This document shows positions 25,760-34,866 of a DNA stretch of 64,000 bases, piece by piece. Where the stretch lies: positions 1,840,001 to 1,904,000 of the forward strand of contig BPHK01000001.1 of the NCBI GenBank assembly GCA_026003495.1, read 5' to 3'. Position 1 is the stretch's first letter. Each line of letters opens with the position of its first letter. The notes under the pieces were generated by a model. The model searched no databases. It had not been told where the DNA came from and saw only the letters and a list, made by a program, of their open reading frames with translations. This DNA is from Candidatus Kapaibacterium sp. (GTDB taxonomy: Bacteria > Bacteroidota > Ignavibacteria > Kapaibacteriales > NICIL-2). The position numbers and the translations under genes were made by a program.

Positions 25760-26653
25760 TTACCACGGCGTCCAACTCACCGCAGCAAGTGGCAACATCA
25801 CCTGCGAAGTAATCGCAAGCCCAGCATCGAGCGCCAATGCTGTATTGGCAAGCCGCACACCGACGACCACCATGGATTGATACGGACGGGCAAGATCGCT
25901 ATTCCAAAGCTCTGCCAGTACATGCAGATCATCGCGCGCGGGCATTTGAACGTCCAACCCCACGCCGAAGCCTATTGCATTACGCGCGTAGCGCATCGCT
26001 ACCGAGCCGAATGTCCCTGCCGCAACTTCGTACACGTCCCGGTTAGAGAGATTGTAGAACGTCATCAACGTCAGACGCGAACGCACGCGGGTGAAGGTCG
26101 CCGCCACCCAGAGGTGCTGTAGTTGATTCGGCGAGTTGACCCAGGCAAGATTCCCGCCCGCAGCAACCGACAGATACCCATCGAGCTGCTGGTACTCAGC
26201 ACGCAGCAGCGTTGCTTTTGCATTGATAACGCTCAGCTGGTGGCTCGACGGGATACCGGGAACGATGCTGCGCAGCACCAGCAGACTCCCAACATCACCA
26301 ATACCAATGGCAGCACCGATCGTCATCAATTCCAGGCTCACCGCACTGCTATTGGCACCAATCGGCTCGGCAGTTGGCATCAGCAGAAGTCGCCAGGAAT
26401 GCCGGTACAAATCTTCCAACAGACGAAGTTCAGCTATCTGCGCCAGGTCAATCGTTGCTGTCCCGATCTCAGTTCGTACCCTGATAGCATCAGTGGTATC
26501 GCGTTGCACTCGCCCCAGGAGGAGACCGCTGATCTTATCACCTGTGGTCAAGCGTACGGTGACCGGCAGTCCGATCCACTCATCGGGGACTTCCGTGGCT
26601 AAGAGGCTGCAGACAAGGGCAACACCCACGATGAAACCGCCGAGGAACCTCAT
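25760..26653 (-). CDS. Hypothetical secreted/outer-membrane protein
   Basis: 297 residues, no family I can name. The signal peptide is FLGGFIVGVALVCSLLATEVP. Early residues (VTVRLTTGDKISGLLLGRVQRDT) resemble a short Sm-like or SH3-type beta unit that often starts secreted Bacteroidota proteins. The remainder alternates hydrophobic and polar residues in strand-length units, ending LAAVSWTPW with an aromatic terminus, which suggests a beta-barrel. Its start overlaps the thrS stop as ATGA, so it is co-translated with the synthetase. It converges on the response regulator with a 4-base gap. Confidence 0.65.
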   Translation of the reverse strand: MRFLGGFIVGVALVCSLLATEVPDEWIGLPVTVRLTTGDKISGLLLGRVQRDTTDAIRVRTEIGTATIDLAQIAELRLLEDLYRHSWRLLLMPTAEPIGANSSAVSLELMTIGAAIGIGDVGSLLVLRSIVPGIPSSHQLSVINAKATLLRAEYQQLDGYLSVAAGGNLAWVNSPNQLQHLWVAATFTRVRSRLTLMTFYNLSNRDVYEVAAGTFGSVAMRYARNAIGFGVGLDVQMPARDDLHVLAELWNSDLARPYQSMVVVGVRLANTALALDAGLAITSQVMLPLAAVSWTPW

Positions 26654-28590
26654 GCTCCTGGCTGGTTGAGCGTTGCGAAAAGTTCTACCACAGCCTCGAT
26701 GCTCATGGTGCCGCGATCGCCCTTCCCGTGCTCGCGGAGTGCAACGGTTCCCTGCTCTTCTTCCCGTCGCCCGACAATCAGTGCAAAAGGAATTTTCTGC
26801 TGTTCACTTTCGGCGATCTTCCGCTGCACTTTTTCTGAACGTTCGTCCACAAAGACTCGGAAGCCCTTCTCTTCGAGCAGTCCGCCAATCCGTCGAGCAT
26901 AGGCTTGCTGCGCATCGGTAATCGGCAGCACGCTCACTTGAACAGGCGCTAACCAGAACGGGAAATTCCCCGCAAAGTGCTCGATCAAGATGCCGATGAA
27001 GCGCTCCATCGAACCGAACGGTGCACGGTGGATGATCACCGGGCGATGCTTGGCATTATCGGCGCCTGTGTACTCGAGCTGGAATCGCTCCGGCATGACG
27101 TAATCAACCTGGACCGTCCCAAGTTGCCAGCGCCGGCCGATGGCATCGCGAACGATGAAGTCAATCTTCGGACCGTAGAATGCCGCTTCGCCGATTCCGA
27201 TCGTGTAGTCAAGCCCCATCTCGTCGGCGACCTCTTGAATTTCCCGCTGCGCACGTTCCCAGAGCGCAATGTCGCCGCCGTACTTGGCGGTGTTGTCGTC
27301 GCGGAACGAAAGCCGCGTCGAGACTTCCATGCCAAAGGTTCGGAAGACCAGCTGCGTCAGTTCGATAACGCCTCGGACCTCATGCTTGAGTTGTTCGGGA
27401 GTGCAATAGATGTGCGCATCGTCTTGCGTAAAGCCTCGGACGCGCACTAGGCCGGTCAATTCGCCGGACTGCTCGTAGCGATAGACGGTGCCGAACTCGG
27501 CAAGGCGAAGCGGCAGGTCGCGGTACGACCGCGGCTCGCTGGCGTAGATCTGGTGATGGTGCGGGCAGTTCATCGGCTTGAGGAGGTACTCTTCATCCTC
27601 GACAGTCATTGGCGGGAACTGCGAGTCGGCGTAGTAGGGATAGTGTCCGCTGGTTTTGTAGAGCTCGAGATTCCCAATGTGCGGCGTGATGACTTCTTGG
27701 TACCCGCGTTTTTTTTGTTCGCTGCGCAAGAATGCTTCGAGGGTGCGGCGAATGACTGTGCCATTGGGAAGCCAGATCGGCAGCCCGCTGCCTACCATCG
27801 GCGAAATGAGGAAGATCTTCAACTCACGTCCCAATCGGCGGTGGTCGCGGCGCTCAGCTTCCTCGCGTTGGCGGAGGAATTCCTCGAGCAGCTCTTTTTT
27901 CGGGAAGGAAATGCCGTAAATGCGAGTGAGCTGCTTGCGCCGATGGTCGCCACGCCAGTATGCACCGGCTACGGCGAGCAGCTTCGGGTATTTCAGGTAG
28001 CCCGTCGAAGGGACGTGCGTTCCGCGGCAGAGATCGGTGAAGTTGCCCTGCCGGTAGAACGTAATCGGCTGACCACGCAGCTCCTCGAGCAGTTCGAGTT
28101 TGTACTCGTCGCCTTTTTGGCGGTAGTACGCAACGGCATCATCCCAAGAAATCTCGATGCGCTCGTATGGGTTATTCGCCTTGACCAACTCGCGCATCTT
28201 TTCTTCAATGCGCGGGAAGTCATCGCTGGAAAGCGTGAGGCCATCGGGAAGGTCAACGTCGTAGTAGAATCCCTGCTCGATCGGTGGGCCGATGCCGAAT
28301 TTCACTCCGGGGTAGAGCGCCTCGAGCGCTTCTGCCATCAGGTGCGCAGTCGAGTGCCAGAAGATGCGTTTGCCTTCTTCGTCGTTCCACGTCAGAATGC
28401 GGACGGTCGCGTCTTCGTAGATCGGGCGCGAAAGGTCGTAGACAGTGCCGTTGACAACGATACCGAGTGCTGCACGTGCCAAACCCTCGCCGATCGAGCG
28501 GGCGATTTCCATTCCCGTTGTGCCGGATGGATACTGGCGCTGTGTGCCATCAGGAAAGGTAATAGTCATGGGCTGCGACTCATTGGTCAT
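26650..28590 (-). CDS. thrS: Threonyl-tRNA synthetase
   Basis: 646-residue class II synthetase. Domain order is normal: TGS domain (MTITFPDGTQRQYPSG), editing domain with HSTAHLMAEALEALYPG, catalytic core with MNCPHHHQIY (zinc Cys/His), motif-2-type sequence in LRLAEFGTVYRYEQSGELTGLVRVRGFTQDD, and anticodon-binding domain starting VSVLPITDAQQAYARRIG. The frame stays open to 28782, but the family begins at the ATG at 28590. The promoter box is 18 bases upstream. The next gene overlaps by ATGA. The leader is too short for a T-box, and none is expected in this phylum. Confidence 0.96.
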   Translation of the reverse strand: MTNESQPMTITFPDGTQRQYPSGTTGMEIARSIGEGLARAALGIVVNGTVYDLSRPIYEDATVRILTWNDEEGKRIFWHSTAHLMAEALEALYPGVKFGIGPPIEQGFYYDVDLPDGLTLSSDDFPRIEEKMRELVKANNPYERIEISWDDAVAYYRQKGDEYKLELLEELRGQPITFYRQGNFTDLCRGTHVPSTGYLKYPKLLAVAGAYWRGDHRRKQLTRIYGISFPKKELLEEFLRQREEAERRDHRRLGRELKIFLISPMVGSGLPIWLPNGTVIRRTLEAFLRSEQKKRGYQEVITPHIGNLELYKTSGHYPYYADSQFPPMTVEDEEYLLKPMNCPHHHQIYASEPRSYRDLPLRLAEFGTVYRYEQSGELTGLVRVRGFTQDDAHIYCTPEQLKHEVRGVIELTQLVFRTFGMEVSTRLSFRDDNTAKYGGDIALWERAQREIQEVADEMGLDYTIGIGEAAFYGPKIDFIVRDAIGRRWQLGTVQVDYVMPERFQLEYTGADNAKHRPVIIHRAPFGSMERFIGILIEHFAGNFPFWLAPVQVSVLPITDAQQAYARRIGGLLEEKGFRVFVDERSEKVQRKIAESEQQKIPFALIVGRREEEQGTVALREHGKGDRGTMSIEAVVELFATLNQPGA

Positions 28591-28608
28591 TCGGATACCA
28601 GTGCGCAG

Positions 28609-28616
28609 CAAAATTA
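28609..28616 (-). promoter_or_regulatory. Promoter -7 box for thrS
   Basis: TAATTTTG on the minus strand (TAnnTTTG), 18 bases before the thrS ATG. Confidence 0.5.
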
Positions 28617-28654
28617 CACGCACCCTCTGACGAGCATGCCCTCGCCCACCACTG

Positions 28655-29008
28655 TTAGGAGCTACTCTGGGCTTGCAGCTCTTGCATTGCCACCTCGACA
28701 GTGGGGTAGAACCCAAAGAGCCACTCCATCTGGGAGATGCGGAAGAGGTTGCGTACCGTTTCGCGCACACCGACGAGCGCAATGGGAATGTTGTAGTCTC
28801 GCAGTTGGCGATACGCCAGAAGTAATGCGCTCAGACCGCTACTGTCGGCATAGTCCACGCGCGAGAGGTCCACAACCAGCGCGCTGATTGTCGGCTGGCA
28901 TACGATAAGGAGCTCTGCCTTGATCTCGGGCGCTGTGCTCGAATCGAGGCGCTGCTCTTTGAGTGTAAAGATGACGACGTTGTCGTCGTGGTCAACGGTG
29001 AACTTCAT
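28655..29008 (-). CDS. STAS-domain anti-sigma factor antagonist
   Basis: 117 residues of the SpoIIAA/STAS type. It begins MKFTVDHDDNVVIFTLKEQRLDSSTAPEI, and the signature loop VVDLSRVDYADSSGLSALL carries the Ser of the DSSG motif that anti-sigma kinases phosphorylate. The rest (ALVGVRETVRNLFRISQMEWLFGFYPTVEVA) is standard for the family. The protein should act in partner switching by releasing an anti-sigma kinase. No RsbW-type kinase or regulated sigma factor lies beside it. GGGGAGG stands 7 bases before the ATG, in the loop of a 6-bp hairpin. The frame is open for 14 more codons upstream, without support. Confidence 0.9.
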   Translation of the reverse strand: MKFTVDHDDNVVIFTLKEQRLDSSTAPEIKAELLIVCQPTISALVVDLSRVDYADSSGLSALLLAYRQLRDYNIPIALVGVRETVRNLFRISQMEWLFGFYPTVEVAMQELQAQSSS

Positions 29009-29026
29009 TGCTGGTCCTCCCCAGCA
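29009..29026 (-). promoter_or_regulatory. Hairpin holding the ribosome-binding site of the STAS gene
   Basis: TGCTGG and CCAGCA (29021-29026 and 29009-29014, minus strand) form a perfect 6-bp stem with the six-base loop GGAGGA, directly abutting the ATG. The ribosome-binding site is thus displayed in, or masked by, a hairpin loop. Confidence 0.45.
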
Positions 29027-29034
29027 GTGGAACA
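29026..29034 (-). promoter_or_regulatory. TGTTCCACT element upstream of the STAS gene
   Basis: TGTTCCACT, 17 bases from the ATG. It belongs to the 15-base string GTGTATGTTCCACTG that is identical upstream of the GG-leader peptide. Confidence 0.5.
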
Positions 29035-29069
29035 TACACCACGCGAACACACCACTGGTGCACGCTTAG

Positions 29070-29077
29070 CAAATATA
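29070..29077 (-). promoter_or_regulatory. Promoter -7 box for the STAS gene
   Basis: TATATTTG on the minus strand (TAnnTTTG), 61 bases before the ATG. Transcription would start near 29063, leaving the TGTTCCACT element in the leader. Confidence 0.55.
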
Positions 29078-29218
29078 GCCAACGAGCACTACCGCACCGT
29101 TACATTTTGGAAGATCTCGCGTGCAGTATTGCCCCAGACGATGGCAGCTCGAATACACTTGCGAAGAAACTTTCTTTGCTGGTGCAACGTTTCTACGCTA
29201 TCCGTCACGCCGATCATC

Positions 29219-31801
29219 ATGATGCGAGCCAGCTTTTTTCTTTTGCATACCCTCCTTATCACTGCGCTAACTGCCAACTCCCAATTCGGGCACTTGGAGG
29301 GTACAATTACTGACCAAGAGCGCAAACCCATCGTGGGCGCAACAATAAAATTGCCCGATCTTCAGCGCGGAGCTGTGACACGAAGCGACGGGACATTCAG
29401 CATTCGGAATATTCCCGCTGGGCGCCATCGGATCGAGGTCTCAGCCATCGGGTACGATCGCTACTTGTCAACCATCACCATTACCGCAGGTAAGACCGAG
29501 CAATTCCGCATCATTCTCCGCCAGGCAAGCATCGAATCCCAAGCGGTCGAGGTGACAGCCACGCGACGTCTCCAAGAGCAGACCGACACCCGAACAAGCG
29601 TGCTAACGGTTGATCCCCGCGAGGCCAAATACAAAGCCGGCGGCATCGAAGATGTCTTTCGCACGCTGCAGAATCTCCCAGGCGTAACAGCACCGAGCGA
29701 TTTTTCTTCACAACTTGTCATCCGCGGCTCAGGACCCGACCAGAACCTGATTCTGCTGGACAACATCGAGCTGTTCAACCCCTATCGCCTCTATGGCTTC
29801 ATCTCCTTGTTCAATCCAGAGACCGTCAGCAGTATCTCGCTCCTCACCGGCGGCTTCCCTGCGCAATACGGAGACCGCCTCTCCGCCGTACTCGATGTGC
29901 GCAATCGCGATGGATTGACCGACAAAGGCTACATCACCGGTAAGCTCAACGTCAATATCACCAACGCAAACGTCATCACCGAAGGCGCATTACCATTTTG
30001 GAATGGTTCGTGGCTTCTTTCCTCCCGGAGAACCTACTACGACCTGATTGCAGGTCCAATTCTTCGCGCAACGGGTGCCGTTGATGGAGACGTCGCACTC
30101 CCGAATTTCCGCGATCTCCAACTGAAACTCACCCTCGCTCCAGCCACTGGGCATAGAATCTCCGCCACAGTCCTCACCAGCCGCGACAACACAGAATTCA
30201 CCTCTGGCGTCAGCCGCAAAACCGCAGACTCTGTCAGCATCGTTGACCGCAGTTACAATGATGCCTACGGCCTTACCTGGCAGTGGACGCCATCGCGGAG
30301 CTTCGTCTCAAACGTTGGGCTATCGTACTACGCTAACTACGGTGCGAATAGCTTCGGTGGTGTTGGTGGTTCTGCACAGCTCAACAGCAGTGCAGATGGC
30401 GGGCCCTTGAGCAACGAAGATTTCAAACGGTTGCAAGACTCGCTCCGCCAAGCTGGCGTAGATGTACCGACGCTTTTCAGTGTGCGCGGAGAAAGCGGTT
30501 TCCGCTTCCAGAAGACTTCGCTGAAACTGGACAACAGTTACCAGCTCGACTCGCTCCATACGCTCGATTTCGGTCTACAGCAGGATTGGCTCTACACCGC
30601 TGTTACTGCGTACTTTGATTTCGATCCCCGACTCAAGGCACTGCGGGCATCCAATCCATCTGCACCTCCTTTACCCGAATCAGTCGAGCAAGGCATCAAC
30701 TACTTCCGCAGCGGTCTCTACGCCCAAGATCGCTGGCGTGTGCTCGAACAACTCACCGTGACAATCGGCGCCCGGTTCGATTACTACGCCTTGCTCCAAA
30801 AAGGATATCTGGCACCACGACTGTCAGCGTCGTATGCTCTATCACCGACAACTACTCTTCGCGCTGCGTGGGGGATCTACTACCAATCCCCCGGCTACGA
30901 AAAGCTCTTCGACCAACAAGTCTTCCTCGATCTGACGAGCGACAATGTCCGTTCTCTGCGGGCTGAACGTGCAGTGCACAACATCATCGGTATCGAGCAT
31001 CAATTGAGTCGCCAGTGGCTGTTCCGAGTCGAGGGATACTACAAAGGCTTCAGCGACCTCATCTTGCCGAAAGTTGTGCAAGGGACGATCTGGAAAGTCG
31101 AAAAGATCCCCGGTTTACCTGATTCGCTCTACCGCACACGCGATGGCTGGACACAGCCAGTAGCAACGATTGGTGATTCACTGACGACGATTCCTGTCAA
31201 TAGCGCTACAGGCGAATCGTACGGCATCGAACTGTTCCTGCAAAAATTTCCGGAAGCAAGCAATAGCGGCCTCTACGGGTGGGTCGCCTATTCTTTTGCC
31301 TTTGCCAATCGCTTTCGCGATGGCTTGGCGATTCCGTTCAATTTCGATCGTCGGCACACGCTCAGCATCGTCGGCGGCTATCGCATCAGCGAAAATCTGG
31401 ATTTGAGCTTTACCTTCACCTACGGTAGTGGCTTCCCGTGGACCTATCCGGTCGGCATCAAGCCACGCATCGTCCAAGTACGCAATCCAGAGACTGGCCA
31501 AGTGGAAGCAAAAATTGATACCGATTGGCGCGGTGTCGTCTTCGATGTTGACCGAGGGAGCTTGGCAAATATCAACCGCGGGAGGCTCCCGGACTACCAC
31601 CGGCTCGATGTACGACTGACGACCTACACCAATTGGTTCGGCTGGCGGTGGAGCTGGTATCTGGACGTCATCAACGTGTACAATCGGCAGAACGTCATCG
31701 GCGTGTTTTACCGTGTCAATCGCGAGACGCTCGAGCTTCTCGAACGCCGCTCGACGATGCTGCCAATCCTGCCGACGGTTGGGTTTAGTGTGACGTTTTG
31801 A
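29219..31801 (+). CDS. TonB-dependent receptor with carboxypeptidase-regulatory-like domain
   Basis: 860 residues. The export signal is FFLLHTLLITALTANSQ. The carboxypeptidase-like beta-sandwich covers about residues 24-100 (GHLEGTITDQERKPIVGATI, SDGTFSIRNIPAG). The plug starts near 120 and includes FRTLQNLPGVTAPSDFSSQLVIRG. The barrel that follows has aromatic-rich strands and ends TMLPILPTVGFSVTF with the terminal Phe. The protein takes up a large or scarce ligand across the outer membrane with ExbBD-TonB energy. No SusD-like partner is nearby, so a glycan role is not supported; siderophore or other ligands are possible. ATG 29219 or 29222 begins the signal peptide. Its stop overlaps rlmN (convergent) by 17 bases. 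Confidence 0.92.
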   Translation: MMRASFFLLHTLLITALTANSQFGHLEGTITDQERKPIVGATIKLPDLQRGAVTRSDGTFSIRNIPAGRHRIEVSAIGYDRYLSTITITAGKTEQFRIILRQASIESQAVEVTATRRLQEQTDTRTSVLTVDPREAKYKAGGIEDVFRTLQNLPGVTAPSDFSSQLVIRGSGPDQNLILLDNIELFNPYRLYGFISLFNPETVSSISLLTGGFPAQYGDRLSAVLDVRNRDGLTDKGYITGKLNVNITNANVITEGALPFWNGSWLLSSRRTYYDLIAGPILRATGAVDGDVALPNFRDLQLKLTLAPATGHRISATVLTSRDNTEFTSGVSRKTADSVSIVDRSYNDAYGLTWQWTPSRSFVSNVGLSYYANYGANSFGGVGGSAQLNSSADGGPLSNEDFKRLQDSLRQAGVDVPTLFSVRGESGFRFQKTSLKLDNSYQLDSLHTLDFGLQQDWLYTAVTAYFDFDPRLKALRASNPSAPPLPESVEQGINYFRSGLYAQDRWRVLEQLTVTIGARFDYYALLQKGYLAPRLSASYALSPTTTLRAAWGIYYQSPGYEKLFDQQVFLDLTSDNVRSLRAERAVHNIIGIEHQLSRQWLFRVEGYYKGFSDLILPKVVQGTIWKVEKIPGLPDSLYRTRDGWTQPVATIGDSLTTIPVNSATGESYGIELFLQKFPEASNSGLYGWVAYSFAFANRFRDGLAIPFNFDRRHTLSIVGGYRISENLDLSFTFTYGSGFPWTYPVGIKPRIVQVRNPETGQVEAKIDTDWRGVVFDVDRGSLANINRGRLPDYHRLDVRLTTYTNWFGWRWSWYLDVINVYNRQNVIGVFYRVNRETLELLERRSTMLPILPTVGFSVTF

Positions 31802-32885
31802 GTTCTGCCAGCGCGAGCTGACCGCACGCTGCAGCGATGTCTACTCCGCTGGAGCTGCGCACCATCGTCGGAATGCCAGCTCGCCGGAGCATTTCGACGA
31901 ACGCTTTCAGCCGTTCACCGCTGGCAGAACGGAGCTCTGCAGCAAGACCGCTTGGATGCGTAAAGTCAATCGGATGGAACGGGATCACGTTGACTTTCGA
32001 TGGGACACGCCGCGCAATCCGAACTAAGCGGCGAGCATCCGTCTCAGAGTCGTTGAGTTGATCAAAGAGGATGTACTCGTAGGTAATTTCCCGCCTGGTC
32101 GCACGGTAGTAGTACTCGGCTGCTTCGAGCAATTCAGCAATACTCCATCGCCGCGCAATCGGCATCAGCCGGCGCCGCAGCTCGTCGGTCGTCGCGTGGA
32201 GCGAGATGGCAAGCTTGACCGAAATCGGCTCCTCGGCTAATCGTGCGATCGCGGGCACGATACCCGCAGTCGAAAGCGTAATGTGACGTGGTGCGACAAG
32301 CGGCCGCTTTCCCCATGTCATCAGCCGAATTGCTGCGGTCACTGCCTCGTAGTTGAGCAGTGGCTCGCCCATCCCCATGAAGACAACGTTCGTGATCCGC
32401 TCACCGAGGACTTGCTCGGCAAGCAGAACTTGGCCAATGATCTCTGCCGTCTCGAGATTGCGGTGCAGCTTCAGCGTGGCAGTCGCACAGAAGACACAGC
32501 CGAGTGGGCAGCCTGCTTGCGTCGAGATACACAGCGTACGCCGACTCCGTCCACTCCGCATTTCACGTGGTATGCGAACCATTTCGACCTGCGCTCCGTC
32601 GAGCAATCGGACGAGCAGTTTCACTGTACCATCGGGGGCATGCTTGATTGAGCTCAGCTCAAGGGGCAGTGCGATGAACGCTTCCGCACAGCGCTGGCGT
32701 AACGCGCCTGGTAACGTGGTGATTGTGTGCAAATCGAAGCGACGCTCCGCTAAGTAGCCGTGCAGCAACTGCTGGGCTCGATAGCGCGGGAAGCCCCATT
32801 GCTCCAGAAGTGCTTCTAACTGTTCGGGCAGAAAATTCCCGAGCAGCAGTTTCCCACCCAGAACATCACGTGCAAGAGTTCGCAT
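31785..32885 (-). CDS. rlmN: 23S rRNA (adenine2503-C2)-methyltransferase, dual-specificity RlmN
   Basis: 366-residue radical-SAM enzyme that methylates A2503 of 23S rRNA and A37 of some tRNAs. The 4Fe-4S cluster motif CxxxCxxC is in AGCPLGCVFCATA. The N-terminal helical domain is typical (LPEQLEALLEQWGFPRYRAQQLLHGYL). VFMGMGEPLLN and, late, VRSSSGVDIAAACGQL are present, the last with the C-terminal Cys. The frame is open to 33164, but homology starts about 10 residues after the ATG at 32885; ATG at 32933 is another possibility. It is divergent from the ABC permease. Its stop lies inside the TonB receptor gene. Confidence 0.93.
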   Translation of the reverse strand: MRTLARDVLGGKLLLGNFLPEQLEALLEQWGFPRYRAQQLLHGYLAERRFDLHTITTLPGALRQRCAEAFIALPLELSSIKHAPDGTVKLLVRLLDGAQVEMVRIPREMRSGRSRRTLCISTQAGCPLGCVFCATATLKLHRNLETAEIIGQVLLAEQVLGERITNVVFMGMGEPLLNYEAVTAAIRLMTWGKRPLVAPRHITLSTAGIVPAIARLAEEPISVKLAISLHATTDELRRRLMPIARRWSIAELLEAAEYYYRATRREITYEYILFDQLNDSETDARRLVRIARRVPSKVNVIPFHPIDFTHPSGLAAELRSASGERLKAFVEMLRRAGIPTMVRSSSGVDIAAACGQLALAELKTSH

Positions 32886-33030
32886 TTTTGCCTGCCGTTT
32901 ATCGTCGGTTGTCGCATCGCGATAGTGCACCATCGCGTGTGGATATTCATCAACGGATGGGCGGCCTGGAAATTTCACCGCCACGTGGTACTCAGCGGTG
33001 TCGGTTTCAATGGTTCCATTGTCACGTTGA

Positions 33031-34092
33031 ATGCCAATGAACATGCGCGATAGCAACTCGCTGTGGATTCTCGCATGGAAACGGCTTCGCCGCAACCGAG
33101 GCGCGCTCATCGGGCTGGGGATTCTTGTTGTGCTCGTGGTTCTTGCTGTCGCTGCACCGCTCATCGCGCCGATGGATCCAACCGTTCAGGTACTCGAATA
33201 TGCAATCAAGCCTGCGATGTTTCGCGGGAATGTCCTCTACCGCACCAATCCCGTCCATCCAGACCGACCGAGCATCATCGCGATCGAGTCCTATCGCATC
33301 ACAGGTGATTCGGTGGAGTACACAGATCTACTCGGGCGTACATTCCGCATCCATCGCTCGCAGCTGTGGGGATTGAGCGAACACGACTGGCATGCCCAGC
33401 CGCTCTACATTCTCGGAACAGACCATTTTGGACGCGACGTTTTCAGTCGTCTCGTTTACGGCGCGCGGGTTGCATTACTGGTAGGACTGATTGCAGAATC
33501 GCTGGCAATTGCAATTGGCATTCTCATCGGCGCGCTAGCGGGCTACTTCCGCGGGTGGGTGGACGATGCCCTCATGTGGCTGACAAACGTTGTTTGGTCG
33601 TTCCCCACTGTTCTGCTCGTGATCGCATTGAGCGTGATTCTTGGGCAGGGTCTGTGGCAAACGTTCGTCGCCATTGGACTTTCCAGTTGGGTTGATATTG
33701 CCCGGATTGTCCGGGGGCAGTTCCTCTCCCTTCGCCAGATGGAGTTCGTTCAGGCTGCACGTGCGCTTGGGTTTGGCTCCTGGCGTATCATGCTGCGGCA
33801 TATGCTGCCGAATACGCTTGGGTCAATCGTTGTTGTCGGAACAGCCGGGTTTGCAACTGCGATTATCTTGGAAGCAAGCTTGAGCTTTCTCGGTCTTGGG
33901 ATCCAGCCGCCGACCCCATCCTGGGGACGCATGATTCAGGATGGCCGTGGATACCTCTACGTCGGCGAAGGCTTGGGGTTAGTACTCTATCCATCCATCG
34001 CAATTGCACTGGCTGTCTATGCAATCAACCTCTTTGGGGATGGACTGCGCGACGCGCTCGATCCACAAGCGACGCTCGGCAGCAACAAGTAG
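33031..34092 (+). CDS. Peptide/nickel-type ABC transporter permease (DppC/OppC family)
   Basis: 353 residues. Transmembrane helix 1 is GALIGLGILVVLVVLAVAAPLIAP; then an extended periplasmic loop of about 85 residues follows (about 50-135) before the family signature LGTDHFGRDVFSRLVYGARVAL. Five further helices carry the EAA loop (EFVQAARALGFGSWRIMLRHMLPN) and the GIQPPTPSWGRMI ending. DppC-type permeases form heterodimers with DppB; neither DppB, an ATPase nor a binding protein is in the window. The loop insertion is larger than usual. Start: ATG 33031, with in-frame ATGs at 33037 and 33043. Confidence 0.88.
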   Translation: MPMNMRDSNSLWILAWKRLRRNRGALIGLGILVVLVVLAVAAPLIAPMDPTVQVLEYAIKPAMFRGNVLYRTNPVHPDRPSIIAIESYRITGDSVEYTDLLGRTFRIHRSQLWGLSEHDWHAQPLYILGTDHFGRDVFSRLVYGARVALLVGLIAESLAIAIGILIGALAGYFRGWVDDALMWLTNVVWSFPTVLLVIALSVILGQGLWQTFVAIGLSSWVDIARIVRGQFLSLRQMEFVQAARALGFGSWRIMLRHMLPNTLGSIVVVGTAGFATAIILEASLSFLGLGIQPPTPSWGRMIQDGRGYLYVGEGLGLVLYPSIAIALAVYAINLFGDGLRDALDPQATLGSNK

Positions 34093-34161
34093 CTGCGCAC
34101 TATTCGGCGCGGTCTGTTCGTCAATCCCCCATAGAACTACCGCACTACCGAACCGCAAACA

Positions 34162-34863
34162 ATGAGCGAAAACAAACCGCTTCGGAAGCGCGTGCAGGAC
34201 GTTGTCAATCGTTACATCGAGCAGGAGCAACGTGCACATGCCGCCGAAGGTAGCGTTGCTCCCGAAGGCAGCACATTCGAAACCAGTTCAGCGGAGGCCG
34301 ATCATACTGCAGGCGAGCAACAGCTCGTGGTGGAAAAACTGGCTGCGCTCGAAGAGCAACTTCGCACTGCGATGCAGGAGCGCGATGAGTTTCGGGAAAA
34401 GTATGTTCGCGCGCTGGCAGAAATGGATAACCTCCGCAAACGGACCGAGCGCGAGAAGGAGCAGATTGTGCTCTATGCTACCGAACGGCTCTTCTCGCGG
34501 CTTGTCGAACTGCTCGATGATCTCCACGCAGCCGTCCAGGCAGGCAAGCAATCGCGCGATTACGAGGCCATGCACAGCGGATTGGAGATGATCGCAACGA
34601 AAGCGCATCGTCTCTACGAAGAACACGGTGTCCGCCCCCTTGAAGCAAAAGAGGGCGAGCCATTCAACGTCGAACTCCACGAAGCGCTTATCCACGTCCC
34701 ACATCCAGAACTTCCAGAAGGGACTATTGTCCAGCAAGTCCAGCGGGGGTATCTGTTCCGCGATCGCGTGCTGCGGCATGCGCGCGTTGTCACTTCCGCA
34801 GGGGCTGCTGGTGCAGATGGCTCTGGGGATGTTCAGTCACCTCCACCATCGGAGAAGAGCTAA
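34162..34863 (+). CDS. grpE: Nucleotide exchange factor GrpE
   Basis: 233 residues. A variable acidic N-terminal tail precedes a long coiled coil (about 50-120: LAALEEQLRTAMQERDEFREKYVRALAEMDNLRKRTEREKE, quoted only to locate it). The beta-wing domain ends with the GrpE signature region, NVELHEALIHVPHPELPEGTIVQQVQRGYLFRDRVLRHARVVT. It releases ADP from DnaK. dnaJ follows after 3 bases; dnaK is not in the window. The signature H-E-A-L-x and the Gly-Tyr near the end are intact. Confidence 0.93.
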   Translation: MSENKPLRKRVQDVVNRYIEQEQRAHAAEGSVAPEGSTFETSSAEADHTAGEQQLVVEKLAALEEQLRTAMQERDEFREKYVRALAEMDNLRKRTEREKEQIVLYATERLFSRLVELLDDLHAAVQAGKQSRDYEAMHSGLEMIATKAHRLYEEHGVRPLEAKEGEPFNVELHEALIHVPHPELPEGTIVQQVQRGYLFRDRVLRHARVVTSAGAAGADGSGDVQSPPPSEKS

Positions 34864-34866
34864 GTG

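Noticed and set aside
26650-28782. Longer thrS start at 28782
   Set aside because: The extra 64 residues are basic, unlike the family, which begins at the ATG at 28590 right after a promoter box.
27553-28887. 444-codon plus-strand frame over thrS
   Set aside because: Antisense to a complete threonyl-tRNA synthetase; no recognisable domain and no promoter.
33009-33022. CAATGGTTCCATTG palindrome before the ABC permease
   Set aside because: Short (6 bp arms) and of a kind expected by chance; also GGTTCCATT resembles the shared element only loosely.
31785-33164. Longer rlmN start at 33164
   Set aside because: The extra residues run through the start of the divergent permease gene and do not resemble RlmN.
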